From assembly GCF_001269885.1 (NCBI RefSeq), contig NZ_LHVH01000014.1, positions 124,001-188,000 on the forward strand: DNA of 64,000 nucleotides, in the 5' to 3' direction. Position numbers and translations under genes: made by a program. Below the pieces are notes generated by a model, which was not told the origin of the DNA, did not search any database, and saw only the letters and a list, made by a program, of their open reading frames with translations. The stretch comes from Pseudomonas kilonensis. GTDB lineage: Bacteria; Pseudomonadota; Gammaproteobacteria; Pseudomonadales; Pseudomonadaceae. Positions 9,991-20,872 of this stretch are shown one piece after another (position 1 is the first letter of the stretch; every line of letters starts with the position of its first letter).

Positions 9991-10011
9991 AGGGGGCTTG
10001 GCCCCCTTTTT
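9991..10011 (+). terminator. Intrinsic terminator/attenuator between rpsB and tsf
   Basis: AGGGGGC-TTG-GCCCCCT followed by TTTT. The perfect seven-pair stem with a short U-run should lower transcription into tsf rather than separate the genes completely, since rpsB and tsf are cotranscribed in relatives. Confidence 0.8.
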
Positions 10012-10152
10012 GCCACCTCGAAAACCATTTGCCGCCAGCGCAGTGACCTGTTTGTAACCTGCCGCGGCCTATAAGCAGTGGTTTTCCAGGAAGAATTGAT
10101 CGCCCGTTCGATCGGGTGGAATGGTTGAAAACCTATCCAAGAGGATTTTGAA

Positions 10153-11016
10153 ATGGCAGAGATTACTGCAGCGTTGGTCAAAGAACTGCGCGAGCGTACC
10201 GGCGAAGGCATGATGGATTGCAAGAAAGCCTTGACCAAGGCTGGCGGCGACATCGAGAAAGCCATTGATGACATGCGCGCTTCGGGCGCCATCAAGGCTG
10301 CCAAGAAAGCTGGCAACATTGCCGCTGAAGGCGCGATCGGCATCAAGGATGACGGTAAAGCTGCCGTTATCATCGAAGTCAACTCGCAGACTGACTTCCT
10401 GGCCCTGCAAGACGACTTCAAAGCATTCGTTGCTGCCAGTGTAGAAAAAGCATTCGCCGACAAACTGACCGACGCAGCTCCGCTGATCGCCGCTCAGGAA
10501 TCGGCTCGTGAAGCCCTGGTTGCCAAAGTAGGCGAAAACGTCAACATCCGTCGTCTGGTTCGCGTCGAAGGTGATGTTGTCGGTTCCTACCTGCACGGCA
10601 ACAAGATCGGCGTCGTCGTGGCCCTCAAAGGCGGCAACGTCGAGCTGGCCAAAGACATCGCGATGCACGTCGCTGCCAGCAACCCTGAGTTCCTGCTGCC
10701 GTCGGAAGTATCCGCTGACGCCATCGAGCGTGAAAAAGCTGTGTTCATGCAGCTCAACGAAGACAAGATCAAAGGCAAGCCAGCCGAAATCGTTGAAAAA
10801 ATGGTTGCTGGTCGTATCACCAAGTTCCTGGCTGAAGCCAGCCTGGTTGAGCAGGCGTTCGTCAAGAACCCTGAAATCAAGGTCGGTGAACTGGCCAAGA
10901 AAGGCGGCGCTGAAATCGTTTCCTTCACCTACTTCAAAGTGGGCGAAGGCATCGAGAAGCCAGTAGACAACTTCGCTGAAGAAGTTGCTGCTCAGCTGGC
11001 TGCCAGCAAGCAATAA
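10153..11016 (+). CDS. tsf: Translation elongation factor Ts
   Basis: A 287-residue EF-Ts that recycles EF-Tu by GDP release. The N-terminal UBA-like helix bundle carries [17 protein letters not shown] (residues 11-27), and the core contains [22 protein letters not shown] (about 65-86), both family signatures. It is immediately downstream of rpsB and is followed by a strong terminator, so the two form one transcription unit. Confidence 0.99.
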   Translation: MAEITAALVKELRERTGEGMMDCKKALTKAGGDIEKAIDDMRASGAIKAAKKAGNIAAEGAIGIKDDGKAAVIIEVNSQTDFLALQDDFKAFVAASVEKAFADKLTDAAPLIAAQESAREALVAKVGENVNIRRLVRVEGDVVGSYLHGNKIGVVVALKGGNVELAKDIAMHVAASNPEFLLPSEVSADAIEREKAVFMQLNEDKIKGKPAEIVEKMVAGRITKFLAEASLVEQAFVKNPEIKVGELAKKGGAEIVSFTYFKVGEGIEKPVDNFAEEVAAQLAASKQ

Positions 11017-11042
11017 GACAGTTTTTATAACTGTCGCCCTGA

Positions 11043-11077
11043 AGAGGCTGCCCGCTTAACGCGCGCAGCCTCTTTTT
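11043..11077 (+). terminator. Intrinsic terminator after tsf
   Basis: AGAGGCTGC (11043-11051) pairs with GCAGCCTCT (11065-11073), followed by TTTT. It closes the rpsB-tsf unit ahead of pyrH. Confidence 0.9.
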
Positions 11078-11232
11078 GGATGGGGATGCCGATTTTTATT
11101 GGTTTCCTGTCGGAACTGGCTTACAAAGCCGTGTTCCGATGGCGCTGTGTCAGCGTCAAGCTAGAGTGAACGCAGGCTGAAAACAGCTTGCAAAGAATTT
11201 TTTGAACACATACGCCGCAGGAGAGATTCGCA

Positions 11233-11976
11233 ATGGCTCAGCAGGGCAGTGGTTATCAGGCTCGCTATAAACGCATTCTACTCAAGCTTAGCGGCGAGGC
11301 CCTGATGGGCTCGGAAGAGTTCGGGATCGATCCGAAAGTGCTGGATCGCATGGCCCTGGAAGTCGGCCAACTGGTCGGGATCGGCGTTCAGGTCGGCCTG
11401 GTCATCGGCGGCGGCAACCTGTTCCGCGGCGCAGCGCTGAGCGCGGCCGGCATGGATCGGGTCACGGGCGACCACATGGGCATGCTGGCCACTGTGATGA
11501 ACGCCCTGGCTATGCGTGACGCGCTGGAGCGTGCCAATATCTCGGCCATCGTGATGTCGGCCATTTCCATGGTGGGCGTGACCGATCACTACGACCGCCG
11601 CAAAGCCATGCGCCACCTCAACGCCAAGGAAGTGGTGATTTTTGCCGCCGGTACCGGTAATCCGTTCTTCACCACGGACTCGGCCGCCTGCCTGCGAGCG
11701 ATCGAGATCGATGCCGATGTCGTGCTCAAGGCCACCAAGGTCGATGGCGTTTATACCGCTGACCCGTTCAAAGACCCGCATGCCGAGAAGTTCGATCATC
11801 TGACCTACGATGAAGTGCTGGATCGCAAGCTGGGTGTAATGGATCTGACGGCTATCTGCCTGTGCCGCGACCACAAGATGCCGCTGCGCGTCTTTAACAT
11901 GAACAAGCCCGGTGCCCTGCTGAACATCGTCCATGGCGGCGCCGAAGGAACACTGATCGAGGAAGCTCAACAATGA
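11233..11976 (+). CDS. pyrH: UMP kinase
   Basis: Phosphorylates UMP to UDP in de novo pyrimidine synthesis; bacterial UMP kinase of the amino acid kinase fold, allosterically regulated by GTP and UTP. The 247-residue protein shows KLSGEALMG near the N-terminus, GGGNLFRG (about 61-68) and the C-terminal MTDxxxxCLCRD-like segment [20 protein letters not shown]. The stop codon overlaps the start of frr (ATGA). Confidence 0.98.
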   Translation: MAQQGSGYQARYKRILLKLSGEALMGSEEFGIDPKVLDRMALEVGQLVGIGVQVGLVIGGGNLFRGAALSAAGMDRVTGDHMGMLATVMNALAMRDALERANISAIVMSAISMVGVTDHYDRRKAMRHLNAKEVVIFAAGTGNPFFTTDSAACLRAIEIDADVVLKATKVDGVYTADPFKDPHAEKFDHLTYDEVLDRKLGVMDLTAICLCRDHKMPLRVFNMNKPGALLNIVHGGAEGTLIEEAQQ

Positions 11977-12530
11977 TCAACGAAATCAAAAAAGACGCTG
12001 AACAGCGCATGCAGAAATCCCTGGAGTCCCTGGCGCACAACTTCGGTCGCATCCGCACCGGCCAGGCGCACCCGAGCATCCTCGAGGGCGTGATGGTGCC
12101 GTACTACGGCTCCGACACCCCGATCAAGCAAGTGGCCAACATCACCGTCAAGGATGCGCGTACCCTGCAGGTCGTGGCCTTTGAGCGCAACATGCTGGGC
12201 GCAGTCGACAAGGCCATTGGCAGTGCCGGCCTGAACCTGAACCCGACCAACCTGGGTGAGCTGCTGCTGATCTCCATGCCGGCCCTGACCGAGGAAACCC
12301 GCAAGGGCTTCACCAAGCAGGCCCGTGATGTGGCTGAAGACGCCCGTGTTGCCGTGCGCAACATCCGTCGTGATGCCAACAGCCAGCTCAAGGACCTGGT
12401 CAAGGAAAAGGAAATCAGCGAAGACGAAGAGCGTCGTGCCACTGGCGAGATCGACGACCTGACCAAGAAGTACGTGGCTAAGATCGACGCGGATTTGGCG
12501 CAGAAAGAAAAAGACCTGATGGCCGTATAA
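11973..12530 (+). CDS. frr: Ribosome recycling factor
   Basis: With EF-G, splits the post-termination ribosome. At 185 residues it has the family's exact length, with the typical N-terminus [15 protein letters not shown], the central loop beginning [12 protein letters not shown], and the arginine-rich helix with VRNIRRDAN (about 127-135). Translationally coupled to pyrH through ATGA. Confidence 0.99.
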   Translation: MINEIKKDAEQRMQKSLESLAHNFGRIRTGQAHPSILEGVMVPYYGSDTPIKQVANITVKDARTLQVVAFERNMLGAVDKAIGSAGLNLNPTNLGELLLISMPALTEETRKGFTKQARDVAEDARVAVRNIRRDANSQLKDLVKEKEISEDEERRATGEIDDLTKKYVAKIDADLAQKEKDLMAV

Positions 12531-12543
12531 GGGTCTCGTTTTC

Positions 12544-13299
12544 ATGGAAAAGACCAAGCAGGCCGTGCCGTTCGTGGTGCCGCGCCACGTGGCGATCATC
12601 ATGGACGGCAATAACCGCTGGGCCAAGAAACGCTTTATGCCTGGCGTCGCCGGGCACAAGGCGGGGGTCGACGCGGTTCGTGCGGTCATCGAGGTGTGCG
12701 CCGAGGCAGGGGTCGAGGTGCTGACCCTGTTCGCCTTCTCCAGCGAGAACTGGCAGCGCCCGGCCGATGAAGTCAGTGCCTTGATGGACCTGTTCCTCAA
12801 GGCCCTGCGTCGCGAGGCCAAGCGCCTCAACGATAACAAGATCAGCCTGCGGATCATCGGTGATCGCTCGCGCTTTCATCCTGAGTTGCAGGCTGCGATG
12901 CGCGAAGTCGAGGCCGCGACCGCGGGCAACGACCGGTTTGTCCTGCAGATCGCCGCCAACTATGGCGGTCAGTGGGACATTGCCCAGGCCGCCCAGCGGC
13001 TGGCGCGGGAAGTCCAGGCCGGGCACTTGCGCCCGGAAGACATCACGCCGGAACTGCTGCAGACCTGTCTGGCGACCGGCGACCTGCCGTTGCCAGACCT
13101 GTGCATCCGTACCGGTGGCGAGCATCGCATCAGCAACTTCCTGCTCTGGCAGTTGGCTTATGCCGAGTTGTATTTCTCCGACCTGTTCTGGCCGGACTTC
13201 AAACACGAAGCCATGCGCACTGCGCTAGCCGATTTCGCTTCCCGTCAGCGTCGCTTTGGTAAAACGAGCGAGCAGATCGAAGCTGGAGCCCGGGTTTAA
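12544..13299 (+). CDS. uppS: Isoprenyl transferase (undecaprenyl diphosphate synthase)
   Basis: Condenses eight isopentenyl units onto farnesyl diphosphate, giving the C55 carrier for peptidoglycan and O-antigen. The 251-residue protein has HVAIIMDGNNRWAKKR at residues 15-30 with the catalytic Asp21, TLFAFSSENWQRP in the first third, and DLCIRTGGEHRISNFLLWQL toward the C-terminus. Its TAA overlaps the ATG of cdsA by one base. Confidence 0.98.
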   Translation: MEKTKQAVPFVVPRHVAIIMDGNNRWAKKRFMPGVAGHKAGVDAVRAVIEVCAEAGVEVLTLFAFSSENWQRPADEVSALMDLFLKALRREAKRLNDNKISLRIIGDRSRFHPELQAAMREVEAATAGNDRFVLQIAANYGGQWDIAQAAQRLAREVQAGHLRPEDITPELLQTCLATGDLPLPDLCIRTGGEHRISNFLLWQLAYAELYFSDLFWPDFKHEAMRTALADFASRQRRFGKTSEQIEAGARV

Positions 13300-14105
13300 T
13301 GCTTAAACAACGAATCATCACTGCCTTGATCCTGTTGCCCATCGCCCTGGGCGGTTTCTTCCTGCTCAAAGGTGCCGGTTTTGCGCTGTTCATCGGGCTG
13401 GTCGTGACCTTGGGTGCGTGGGAGTGGGCGCGGCTGGCGGGTTTTCCTGCGCAGTCGGCGCGCGTGGCCTACGCAGCGGCCGTGGCGGCCATGCTGTTCA
13501 TCATGTACGTGGTACCCGGCCTCGGGCCTTGGGTGTTGGGTGCCGCGGTGCTGTGGTGGGCGACAGCGACCTTCCTGGTCCTGACCTATCCGCGGACTAC
13601 CCATCATTGGGCCAATGCGGCGACCAAGCTGGTGATCGGCCTGCTGATCCTGCTGCCGGCCTGGCAGGGGCTGATCTGGATCAAGCAAGGCCCGCTGGGC
13701 AACTGGCAGATCATGGCTGTGATGGTGTTGGTCTGGGGTGCCGACATCGGTGCCTATTTTTCCGGTAAGGCCTTCGGCAAGCGCAAGCTCGCACCGAAAG
13801 TCAGTCCCGGCAAGAGCTGGGAAGGCGTCTATGGTGGCCTGGCCTTGAGCCTGGTGATCACCACTGTGGTCGGTTTCGTGCGGGACTGGACGGTCGCGCA
13901 ATTGCTGATGGGCCTGATTGGCGCCGCCCTGATCGTCTTTGTGTCCGTGGTCGGCGACCTGACCGAAAGCATGTTCAAGCGTCAATCCGGGATCAAGGAC
14001 AGCAGTAACCTGCTGCCCGGTCACGGTGGTGTGCTGGATCGCATCGACAGTCTTACCGCTGCGATCCCGGTCTTTGCCGTGCTGTTGTGGATGGCGGCAT
14101 CGTGA
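13299..14105 (+). CDS. cdsA: Phosphatidate cytidylyltransferase
   Basis: Makes CDP-diacylglycerol from phosphatidate and CTP at the inner membrane. The 268-residue protein has several hydrophobic helices (the first at about residues 5-38) and the complete CDP-DAG synthase signature near the C-terminus: [19 protein letters not shown] followed by GGVLDRID. Overlaps uppS by one base and dxr by four. Confidence 0.98.
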   Translation: MLKQRIITALILLPIALGGFFLLKGAGFALFIGLVVTLGAWEWARLAGFPAQSARVAYAAAVAAMLFIMYVVPGLGPWVLGAAVLWWATATFLVLTYPRTTHHWANAATKLVIGLLILLPAWQGLIWIKQGPLGNWQIMAVMVLVWGADIGAYFSGKAFGKRKLAPKVSPGKSWEGVYGGLALSLVITTVVGFVRDWTVAQLLMGLIGAALIVFVSVVGDLTESMFKRQSGIKDSSNLLPGHGGVLDRIDSLTAAIPVFAVLLWMAAS

Positions 14106-15292
14106 GTCGCCCCCAGCAGATCACGGTCCTTGGTGCGACCGGTTCGATCGGCCTGAGTACGCTGGACGTCATCGGCCGGCACCCGGAGCGTTACCAGGTG
14201 TTCGCCCTCAGCGGTTTCACGCGCTTGAGTGAATTGCTGGCGCTGTGCGTGCGCCACACGCCACGGTTTGCCGTGGTGCCTGAGGCTGGTCTGGCGCGGG
14301 GGTTGCAGGACGATCTGCGCGCAGCCGGTTTGCAAACCCGCGTGCTGGTGGGCGAGGAGGGGCTCTGCCAAGTGGCTTCCGACCCCGAAGTCGACGCCGT
14401 GATGGCGGCCATCGTCGGTGCGGCAGGTTTGCGCCCGACGCTGGCGGCGGTGGAGGCCGGCAAGAAGATCCTGCTGGCCAACAAAGAGGCGCTGGTGATG
14501 TCCGGCGCGCTGTTCATGCAGGCTGTGCGCAAAAGTGGTTCGGTGTTGCTGCCCATCGACAGCGAGCACAATGCGATTTTTCAATGCATGCCGCAGGATT
14601 TTTCCCGTGGCCTCGGCGCGGTAGGGGTCCGGCGGATTTTGCTGACAGCCTCCGGTGGTCCGTTCCGGCAGACACCGCTGGAAGAATTGGTGCATGTTTC
14701 ACCCGAGCAGGCCTGTGCGCACCCGAACTGGTCCATGGGGCGCAAGATTTCCGTGGATTCGGCCAGCATGATGAACAAGGGGCTGGAACTGATCGAGGCC
14801 TGTTGGCTGTTCGATGCCAAGCCGTCCCAGGTCGAGGTGGTGATTCATCCCCAGAGCGTGATTCACTCCCTGGTGGACTACGTCGACGGTTCGGTGCTGG
14901 CCCAGTTGGGCAATCCGGACATGCGCACGCCGATCGCCAACGCCCTGGCCTGGCCGGAGCGCATCGACTCAGGTGTTGCCCCGCTGGACCTGTTCGCCAT
15001 CGCTCGCCTGGATTTCCAGGCGCCCGATGAGCAGCGTTTCCCCTGCCTGCGCCTGGCGCGTCAGGCGGCCGAGGCGGGCAACAGTGCCCCGGCGATGCTT
15101 AATGCCGCCAATGAAGTGGCGGTTGCAGCGTTTCTCGATGGACGTGTCCGTTACCTCGAGATCGCGAGTATCATCGAGGAAGTCTTGAATCTCGAGGCCG
15201 TGGTTTCGGTCAATGACCTCGATGCGGTATTTACGGCGGATGCCAGGGCTCGTGAGTTGGCGGGCCAATGGCTGCAGCGCCACGGGCGTTGA
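14102..15292 (+). CDS. dxr: 1-deoxy-D-xylulose 5-phosphate reductoisomerase
   Basis: First committed step of the MEP isoprenoid pathway; the ispD and ispF products encoded later in this window act in the same pathway. The GTG at 14102 overlapping the cdsA stop (GTGA) is chosen over an in-frame GTG at 14087 because [20 protein letters not shown] is the usual Pseudomonas N-terminus, giving 396 residues. The NADPH loop GATGSIG is at 11-17, and [14 protein letters not shown] and [13 protein letters not shown] provide the metal/substrate motifs. Confidence 0.97.
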   Translation: MSRPQQITVLGATGSIGLSTLDVIGRHPERYQVFALSGFTRLSELLALCVRHTPRFAVVPEAGLARGLQDDLRAAGLQTRVLVGEEGLCQVASDPEVDAVMAAIVGAAGLRPTLAAVEAGKKILLANKEALVMSGALFMQAVRKSGSVLLPIDSEHNAIFQCMPQDFSRGLGAVGVRRILLTASGGPFRQTPLEELVHVSPEQACAHPNWSMGRKISVDSASMMNKGLELIEACWLFDAKPSQVEVVIHPQSVIHSLVDYVDGSVLAQLGNPDMRTPIANALAWPERIDSGVAPLDLFAIARLDFQAPDEQRFPCLRLARQAAEAGNSAPAMLNAANEVAVAAFLDGRVRYLEIASIIEEVLNLEAVVSVNDLDAVFTADARARELAGQWLQRHGR

Positions 15293-15344
15293 AGCTGCGA
15301 TACGTTAGCCAGGGTTGCCCTGGACAGGATTGCGGAGAAAACAG

Positions 15345-16697
15345 ATGAGCGCGCTCTATATGATTGCTGGCACCCTGATAGCCTTGGGGGTGTTGGTCAC
15401 ATTTCACGAATTCGGTCATTTCTGGGTCGCGCGGCGCTGTGGCGTCAAGGTCCTGCGTTTTTCCGTGGGCTTTGGCATGCCCTTGCTGCGCTGGCACGAC
15501 AAGAAAGGCACCGAGTTCGTCGTGGCGGCCATCCCGCTGGGCGGCTACGTCAAGATGCTCGACGAGCGCGAAGGCGAAGTCCCGGCCGACCAGCTCGATC
15601 AATCCTTCAATCGCAAGACCGTCCGTCAGCGTATCGCCATCGTCGCGGCGGGACCGATTGCCAACTTCCTGCTGGCCATGGTGTTTTTCTGGGGCCTGGC
15701 CATGCTGGGCAGCGAGCAGGTGCGTCCGGTCATTGGTGGGGTAGAGGCCGGCAGCGTTGCCGCCCGTGCCGGGCTGGGTGCCGGGCAGGAAATCGTTGCC
15801 ATCGATGGGGAGGCGACGTCCGGCTGGGCGGCGGTCAATCTGCAATTGGTACGTCGCCTGGGTGAGAGCGGTTCGTTGCAATTGATGGTGCGTGAGCAGG
15901 GTTCCACGGTGGATTCGCCTCGCGAACTGATCCTGGACAACTGGCTCAAGGGTGCCGATGAGCCGGATCCGATCCGCTCCCTGGGGATCAAGCCATGGCG
16001 TCCGGCGTTGCCGCCGATCCTCGCCGAGCTCGATCCGAAAGGCCCGGCCCACGCCGCAGGCCTGAAGACCGGCGACCGCTTGCTGGCGCTCGACGGCCAG
16101 CCGGTCAGCGACTGGCAGCAGGTGGTCGATTCGGTTCGTGTACGTCCTGATACTAAAATTGTGCTGCGCGTTGAGCGCGACGGTGCTCCAATCGACGTCC
16201 CGGTGACCCTGGCCGCCCGTGGCGAGAGCAAGGCGCCGACCGGTTACCTGGGAGCGGGTGTCAAGGCGGTCGACTGGCCGCCGGAAATGATCCGTGAGGT
16301 CAGCTTCGGCCCTGTGGCGGCGATTGGCGAGGGTGCGCGGCGTACCTGGACCATGAGCATCCTGACGCTGGACTCGCTCAAGAAAATGTTGTTCGGCGAG
16401 CTCTCGGTAAAAAACTTGAGTGGACCGATAACCATTGCTAAAGTGGCGGGCGCTTCTGCCCAGTCGGGCGTTGCTGATTTCCTGAATTTCCTTGCTTATC
16501 TGAGCATTAGCCTGGGGGTTCTGAATTTGTTGCCCATCCCGGTACTGGATGGGGGGCATCTGCTGTTTTATCTGATCGAGTGGGCGCGTGGTCGTCCCTT
16601 GTCGGATCGGGTGCAGGGTTGGGGGATACAGATCGGTATCAGCTTGGTGGTCGGGGTCATGTTGCTTGCCCTCGTCAACGATCTGGGTCGTCTGTAA
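15345..16697 (+). CDS. rseP: Site-2 intramembrane zinc protease RseP
   Basis: Cleaves the anti-sigma factor MucA/RseA after the site-1 cut, releasing the envelope-stress sigma factor AlgU. The 450-residue start at 15345 (MSALYMIAGT) has a GGAG upstream; a ten-codon longer frame starts at 15315. The zinc motif HEFGH is at residues 21-25 in the first membrane helix, two PDZ domains fill about 115-310, and the third zinc ligand is Asp402 in PVLDGGHLL. Located just before bamA, as is usual. Confidence 0.97.
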   Translation: MSALYMIAGTLIALGVLVTFHEFGHFWVARRCGVKVLRFSVGFGMPLLRWHDKKGTEFVVAAIPLGGYVKMLDEREGEVPADQLDQSFNRKTVRQRIAIVAAGPIANFLLAMVFFWGLAMLGSEQVRPVIGGVEAGSVAARAGLGAGQEIVAIDGEATSGWAAVNLQLVRRLGESGSLQLMVREQGSTVDSPRELILDNWLKGADEPDPIRSLGIKPWRPALPPILAELDPKGPAHAAGLKTGDRLLALDGQPVSDWQQVVDSVRVRPDTKIVLRVERDGAPIDVPVTLAARGESKAPTGYLGAGVKAVDWPPEMIREVSFGPVAAIGEGARRTWTMSILTLDSLKKMLFGELSVKNLSGPITIAKVAGASAQSGVADFLNFLAYLSISLGVLNLLPIPVLDGGHLLFYLIEWARGRPLSDRVQGWGIQIGISLVVGVMLLALVNDLGRL

Positions 16698-16717
16698 CGC
16701 TTCGCTGAATTGCGAAT

Positions 16718-16742
16718 CTGCCGCATTTTGCGGCAGTTTGTT
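16718..16742 (+). terminator. Hairpin between rseP and bamA
   Basis: CTGCCGCA-TTT-TGCGGCAG with TTTGTTTATT after it. Resembles an intrinsic terminator or attenuator, leaving room for a separate bamA promoter only within the hairpin or upstream gene. Confidence 0.65.
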
Positions 16743-16771
16743 TATTGCCAGTTGGAATAAGAAAGGACTTC

Positions 16772-19159
16772 ATGAAACGTCTGCTGCTAACTGCGGTTCT
16801 CACCGTATTGATGATCGCCGAAGTTCACGCCGAGTCCTTCACTATCTCTGATATTCGCGTCAATGGCCTCCAGCGGGTCTCCGCGGGTAGCGTCTTTGGT
16901 GCCTTGCCGTTGAACGTCGGCGAGCAGGCGGATGATCGGCGCCTGGTGGAATCCACGCGTGCGCTCTTCAAGACCGGCTTCTTTCAAGATATCCAACTGG
17001 GCCGTGACGGCAATGTCCTGGTCATCACCGTTGTCGAGCGTCCGTCGGTCGCCAGTATCGAGATCGAGGGCAACAAGGCGATCTCCACTGAAGACCTGAT
17101 GAAGGGCCTCAAGCAATCCGGTCTGGCCGAAGGCGAGATCTTCCAGCGCGCCACCCTCGAAGGTGTACGTAACGAGCTGCAACGCCAGTACGTTGCCCAG
17201 GGCCGCTACTCGGCCACCGTCGACACCGAAGTGGTGCCGCAGCCGCGCAACCGCGTCGGCCTGAAGGTCAATATCAACGAAGGCACCGTGGCGGCCATCC
17301 AGCACATCAACGTGGTGGGCAACACGGTTTTCCCTGAAGAAGACCTGGTCGACCTGTTCGAGCTCAAGACCACCAACTGGCTGTCGTTCTTCAAGAACGA
17401 CGACAAGTACGCCCGTGAAAAACTCTCCGGTGACCTGGAGCGTCTGCGTTCCTACTACCTGGACCGTGGCTACATCAACATGGACATCGCTTCGACCCAG
17501 GTGTCCATCACCCCGGACAAGAAGCACGTCTACATTACCGTCAACGTCAACGAAGGCGACAAGTACACCGTTCGTGACGTCAAGCTCAGCGGTGACCTGA
17601 AGGTCCCTGAAGACCAGGTCAAGTCGCTGCTGCTGGTGCAGAAGGGCCAGGTGTTCTCGCGCAAGCTGATGACCACCACGTCCGAGCTGATCACCCGTCG
17701 CCTGGGTAACGAGGGCTACACCTTCGCCAACGTCAACGGCGTGCCACAGCCGCACGATGAAGACCACACCGTCGACATCACCTTCGCCGTGGACCCGGGC
17801 AAGCGTGCCTACGTCAACCGTATCAACTTCCGTGGCAACACCAAGTCCGAAGACGAAGTGCTGCGCCGTGAAATGCGCCAGATGGAAGGTGGCTGGGCGT
17901 CGACCTACCTGATCGACCAGTCCAAGACCCGCCTGGAGCGCCTGGGCTTCTTCAAGGAAGTCAACGTCGAGACCCCGGCCGTGCCGGGCGTCGATGACCA
18001 GGTCGATGTGAACTACAGCGTCGAAGAGCAAGCTTCCGGCTCGATCACTGCCAGCGTCGGTTTTGCCCAGAGCGCCGGCCTGATCCTCGGTGGCTCGATC
18101 ACCCAGAACAACTTCCTGGGTACCGGTAACAAGGTCAGCATCGGCTTGACCCGCAGCGAATACCAGACCCGCTACAACTTCGGTTACGTGGACCCCTACT
18201 GGACCGCTGATGGTGTGAGCCTGGGCTACAACGCCTTCTATCGCACCACTGACTATGACGAGCTCGATTCCGATGTCTCCAGCTATGCAGTAGACAGCTT
18301 GGGTGCCGGCGTCAACGTGGGTTATCCAATCAGCGAGACTTCGCGGCTTACATTCGGTCTCACTGCCCAGCAGGATGAGATCAGCACTGGCCGCTATACC
18401 GTTGACGAGATCTTCGATTTTGTCGAGAAGGAAGGCGACAAGTACCTGAACTTCAAGGCCTCTGCCGGTTGGTCCGAGTCGACCTTGAACAAAGGTGTGT
18501 TGGCAACCCGTGGTCATTCCCAGAGCCTGGTATTGGAAACGACCACCCCTGGCAGTGACCTCTCGTTCTTCAAGCTCGACTACCGTGGCCAGCTGTTCCA
18601 GCCGTTGAGCGACAACTACACCATGCGCCTGCACACCGAGCTGGGCTATGGCGATGGTTACGGCTCGACTGATGGCCTGCCGTTCTACGAGAACTACTAT
18701 GCTGGTGGTTTCAACTCGGTTCGTGGCTTCAAGGACAGTACCCTGGGCCCGCGCAGTACGCCGAGCCGGGGTGCAGCTGTTACAGGCAACCAGGGGACCA
18801 TCGCGGACCCGGATCAGGATCCGCTGCCATTTGGTGGCAACGTCCTCATCCAGGGCGGCGCCGAACTCCTGTTCCCGATGCCGTTTGTCAAAGATCAGCG
18901 CTCCTTGCGTACCTCGGTATTCTGGGATGTGGGTAACGTGTTCAACTCCAGTTGCGATGACACCACCAACGCCAACGGCACCCGGTCCAATGCTAAGTGC
19001 AACGACATCAGCCTGAGCAACCTGGCCAGCTCCGTGGGTGTGGGCGTGACCTGGGTTACCGCACTGGGCCCCTTGAGCTTCGCATTGGCGATGCCGATCA
19101 AGAAGCCGGATGACGCTGAAACCCAAGTGTTCCAATTCTCCCTCGGCCAGACGTTCTAA
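16772..19159 (+). CDS. bamA: Outer membrane protein assembly factor BamA
   Basis: Core of the BAM complex that folds beta-barrel proteins into the outer membrane. The start at 16772 gives a 20-residue signal peptide (MKRLLLTAVLTVLMIAEVHA, cut before ESFTISDIRV). Five POTRA domains occupy roughly residues 22-425, followed by a 16-strand barrel with VRGFKDSTLGP (the VRGF/Y motif of Omp85 lid loop) and the terminal aromatic signature ending QFSLGQTF. Length 795 is normal. Downstream skp and lpxD complete an envelope-assembly operon. Confidence 0.98.
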   Translation: MKRLLLTAVLTVLMIAEVHAESFTISDIRVNGLQRVSAGSVFGALPLNVGEQADDRRLVESTRALFKTGFFQDIQLGRDGNVLVITVVERPSVASIEIEGNKAISTEDLMKGLKQSGLAEGEIFQRATLEGVRNELQRQYVAQGRYSATVDTEVVPQPRNRVGLKVNINEGTVAAIQHINVVGNTVFPEEDLVDLFELKTTNWLSFFKNDDKYAREKLSGDLERLRSYYLDRGYINMDIASTQVSITPDKKHVYITVNVNEGDKYTVRDVKLSGDLKVPEDQVKSLLLVQKGQVFSRKLMTTTSELITRRLGNEGYTFANVNGVPQPHDEDHTVDITFAVDPGKRAYVNRINFRGNTKSEDEVLRREMRQMEGGWASTYLIDQSKTRLERLGFFKEVNVETPAVPGVDDQVDVNYSVEEQASGSITASVGFAQSAGLILGGSITQNNFLGTGNKVSIGLTRSEYQTRYNFGYVDPYWTADGVSLGYNAFYRTTDYDELDSDVSSYAVDSLGAGVNVGYPISETSRLTFGLTAQQDEISTGRYTVDEIFDFVEKEGDKYLNFKASAGWSESTLNKGVLATRGHSQSLVLETTTPGSDLSFFKLDYRGQLFQPLSDNYTMRLHTELGYGDGYGSTDGLPFYENYYAGGFNSVRGFKDSTLGPRSTPSRGAAVTGNQGTIADPDQDPLPFGGNVLIQGGAELLFPMPFVKDQRSLRTSVFWDVGNVFNSSCDDTTNANGTRSNAKCNDISLSNLASSVGVGVTWVTALGPLSFALAMPIKKPDDAETQVFQFSLGQTF

Positions 19160-19204
19160 GCGTTTGACCCAAGATAACGACAATGGATTTTGTAGGAGTA
19201 CATC

Positions 19205-19708
19205 GTGCGTAAGTTGACTCAATTGGTTCTCCTGGCGACCGTACTGGTCGCAGGTCCGGCTTTTGCCGACATGAAGATCGCCGTACTGAATTATCAGATG
19301 GCCCTGCTGGAATCCGACGCGGCGAAGAAATACGCCGTGGATGCGGAGAAGAAATTCGGCCCGCAACTGACCAAGCTCAAGGGCCTGGAAAGCAGCGCCA
19401 AGGGCATTCAGGATCGTCTGGTGGCCGGTGGCGACAAGATGGCCCAGGGCGAACGTGAGCGTCTGGAGCTTGAGTTCAAGCAAAAGGCCCGTGACTTTCA
19501 GTTCCAGTCCAAGGAGCTGAACGAAGCCAAAGCTGTTGCCGACCGAGAAATGCTCAAGCAACTCAAGCCGAAACTCGACAGCGCTGTGGAAGAAGTCATC
19601 AAGAAAGGTGGTTTTGACCTCGTGTTCGAGCGTGGCGCAGTGATTGATGTCAAGCCTCAATACGACATCACGCGCCAGGTGATCGAGCGCATGAATCAGC
19701 TGAAGTAA
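19205..19708 (+). CDS. skp: Periplasmic chaperone Skp/OmpH
   Basis: Jellyfish-shaped trimer that keeps unfolded outer-membrane proteins soluble on their way to BAM. The 167-residue precursor starts at GTG 19205 behind GTAGGAG and has signal peptide MRKLTQLVLLATVLVAGPAFA, given here as residues 1-21, then MKIAVLNYQ. Residues about 40-125 are charged and coiled-coil forming. Lies 45 bp after bamA and 3 bp before lpxD. Confidence 0.96.
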   Translation: MRKLTQLVLLATVLVAGPAFADMKIAVLNYQMALLESDAAKKYAVDAEKKFGPQLTKLKGLESSAKGIQDRLVAGGDKMAQGERERLELEFKQKARDFQFQSKELNEAKAVADREMLKQLKPKLDSAVEEVIKKGGFDLVFERGAVIDVKPQYDITRQVIERMNQLK

Positions 19709-19711
19709 TCC

Positions 19712-20767
19712 ATGACAGCGACTATCAAGCTCGGCCAGTTGGCCGAGTTCCTCGGCGCCACCCTGCGTGGCGACCCGGAGAAGGCAATTACTGGGCTAGC
19801 CACTTTGCAAGAGGCTGGCCCAGCTCAGTTGAGCTTTCTGGCAAATCCTCAATACCGCAAGTACCTGGCTGACAGCCGGGCGGCCGCGCTGTTGCTCAAG
19901 GCAGCTGATGCCGATGGGTTTGTCGGCGATGCCCTGATCGTGCCCGATCCGTACCTGGCGTATGCCCGTATTTCCCATCTGTTCGATCCCAAGCCGAAAT
20001 CGGCCGCTGGTATTCATCCCAGCGCAGTGATCGCAGCAGATGCCGTGGTTGATCCCACGGCCAGTGTCGGCCCATTCGTGGTCATCGAAAGTGCGGCCCG
20101 AATCGGTGCCGGCGTCACGCTGGGTGCCCATTGCGTCATTGGCGCGCGCAGCGAGATCGGCGAAGGCGGTTGGCTGGCGCCACGGGTCACCCTGTACCAC
20201 GATGTGCGCATCGGCAAGCGGGTCGTGATTCAGTCCGGCGCAGTGCTGGGCGGCGAAGGGTTCGGTTTCGCCAACGAGAAGGGCATCTGGCAAAAGATCG
20301 CCCAGATCGGCGGCGTCACCGTTGGCGACGACGTCGAGATTGGCGTCAACACCGCGATCGACCGCGGCGCCCTGGCCGACACGGTCATCGGCAATGGCGT
20401 CAAGCTCGACAACCAGATCCAGATCGCCCACAACGTCCAGGTCGGTGACCACACCGCCATGGCCGCCTGCGTGGGCATCTCCGGCAGCACCAAGATCGGC
20501 AAGCACTGCATGCTCGCCGGTGGCGTGGGGCTGGTGGGCCATATCGATATCTGTGACAACGTGTTCCTGACCGGGATGACCATGGTGACCCACTCGATTA
20601 CCGAGCCAGGTGCCTACTCTTCCGGTACGGCCATGCAGCCGGCAGCCGAATGGCGCAAGAGCGCGGCGCGTATCCGCCAGCTCGACGACATCGCGCGACG
20701 CCTCAAGCAGGTGGAAAAGCGTGTAGGGGACGTGACCCCTGGCGGTAATGCTTCATCAGATGGCTGA
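19712..20767 (+). CDS. lpxD: UDP-3-O-(3-hydroxyacyl)glucosamine N-acyltransferase
   Basis: Third step of lipid A synthesis; adds the N-linked 3-hydroxyacyl chain. The 351-residue protein has an N-terminal uridine-binding domain (about 1-105), the hexapeptide-repeat beta-helix (about 106-300), with [20 protein letters not shown] containing the expected catalytic histidine, and a C-terminal helix ([20 protein letters not shown]). Confidence 0.97.
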   Translation: MTATIKLGQLAEFLGATLRGDPEKAITGLATLQEAGPAQLSFLANPQYRKYLADSRAAALLLKAADADGFVGDALIVPDPYLAYARISHLFDPKPKSAAGIHPSAVIAADAVVDPTASVGPFVVIESAARIGAGVTLGAHCVIGARSEIGEGGWLAPRVTLYHDVRIGKRVVIQSGAVLGGEGFGFANEKGIWQKIAQIGGVTVGDDVEIGVNTAIDRGALADTVIGNGVKLDNQIQIAHNVQVGDHTAMAACVGISGSTKIGKHCMLAGGVGLVGHIDICDNVFLTGMTMVTHSITEPGAYSSGTAMQPAAEWRKSAARIRQLDDIARRLKQVEKRVGDVTPGGNASSDG

Positions 20768-20872
20768 TACCATTTCCATATCAAGTGTGCACAGCCGTTA
20801 GGGCATCTTGATTTGCTAGCGGAGTGCGCGTCACTCGTGCGCTTCCAATCTTTACATAGGCTTCCCCCCGAA

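Noticed and set aside
16787..19660. 957-codon open frame on the minus strand over bamA and skp
   Set aside because: It is antisense to two certain genes, has low-complexity His/Val/Asp-rich composition typical of a mirrored high-GC frame, and lacks a ribosome-binding site.
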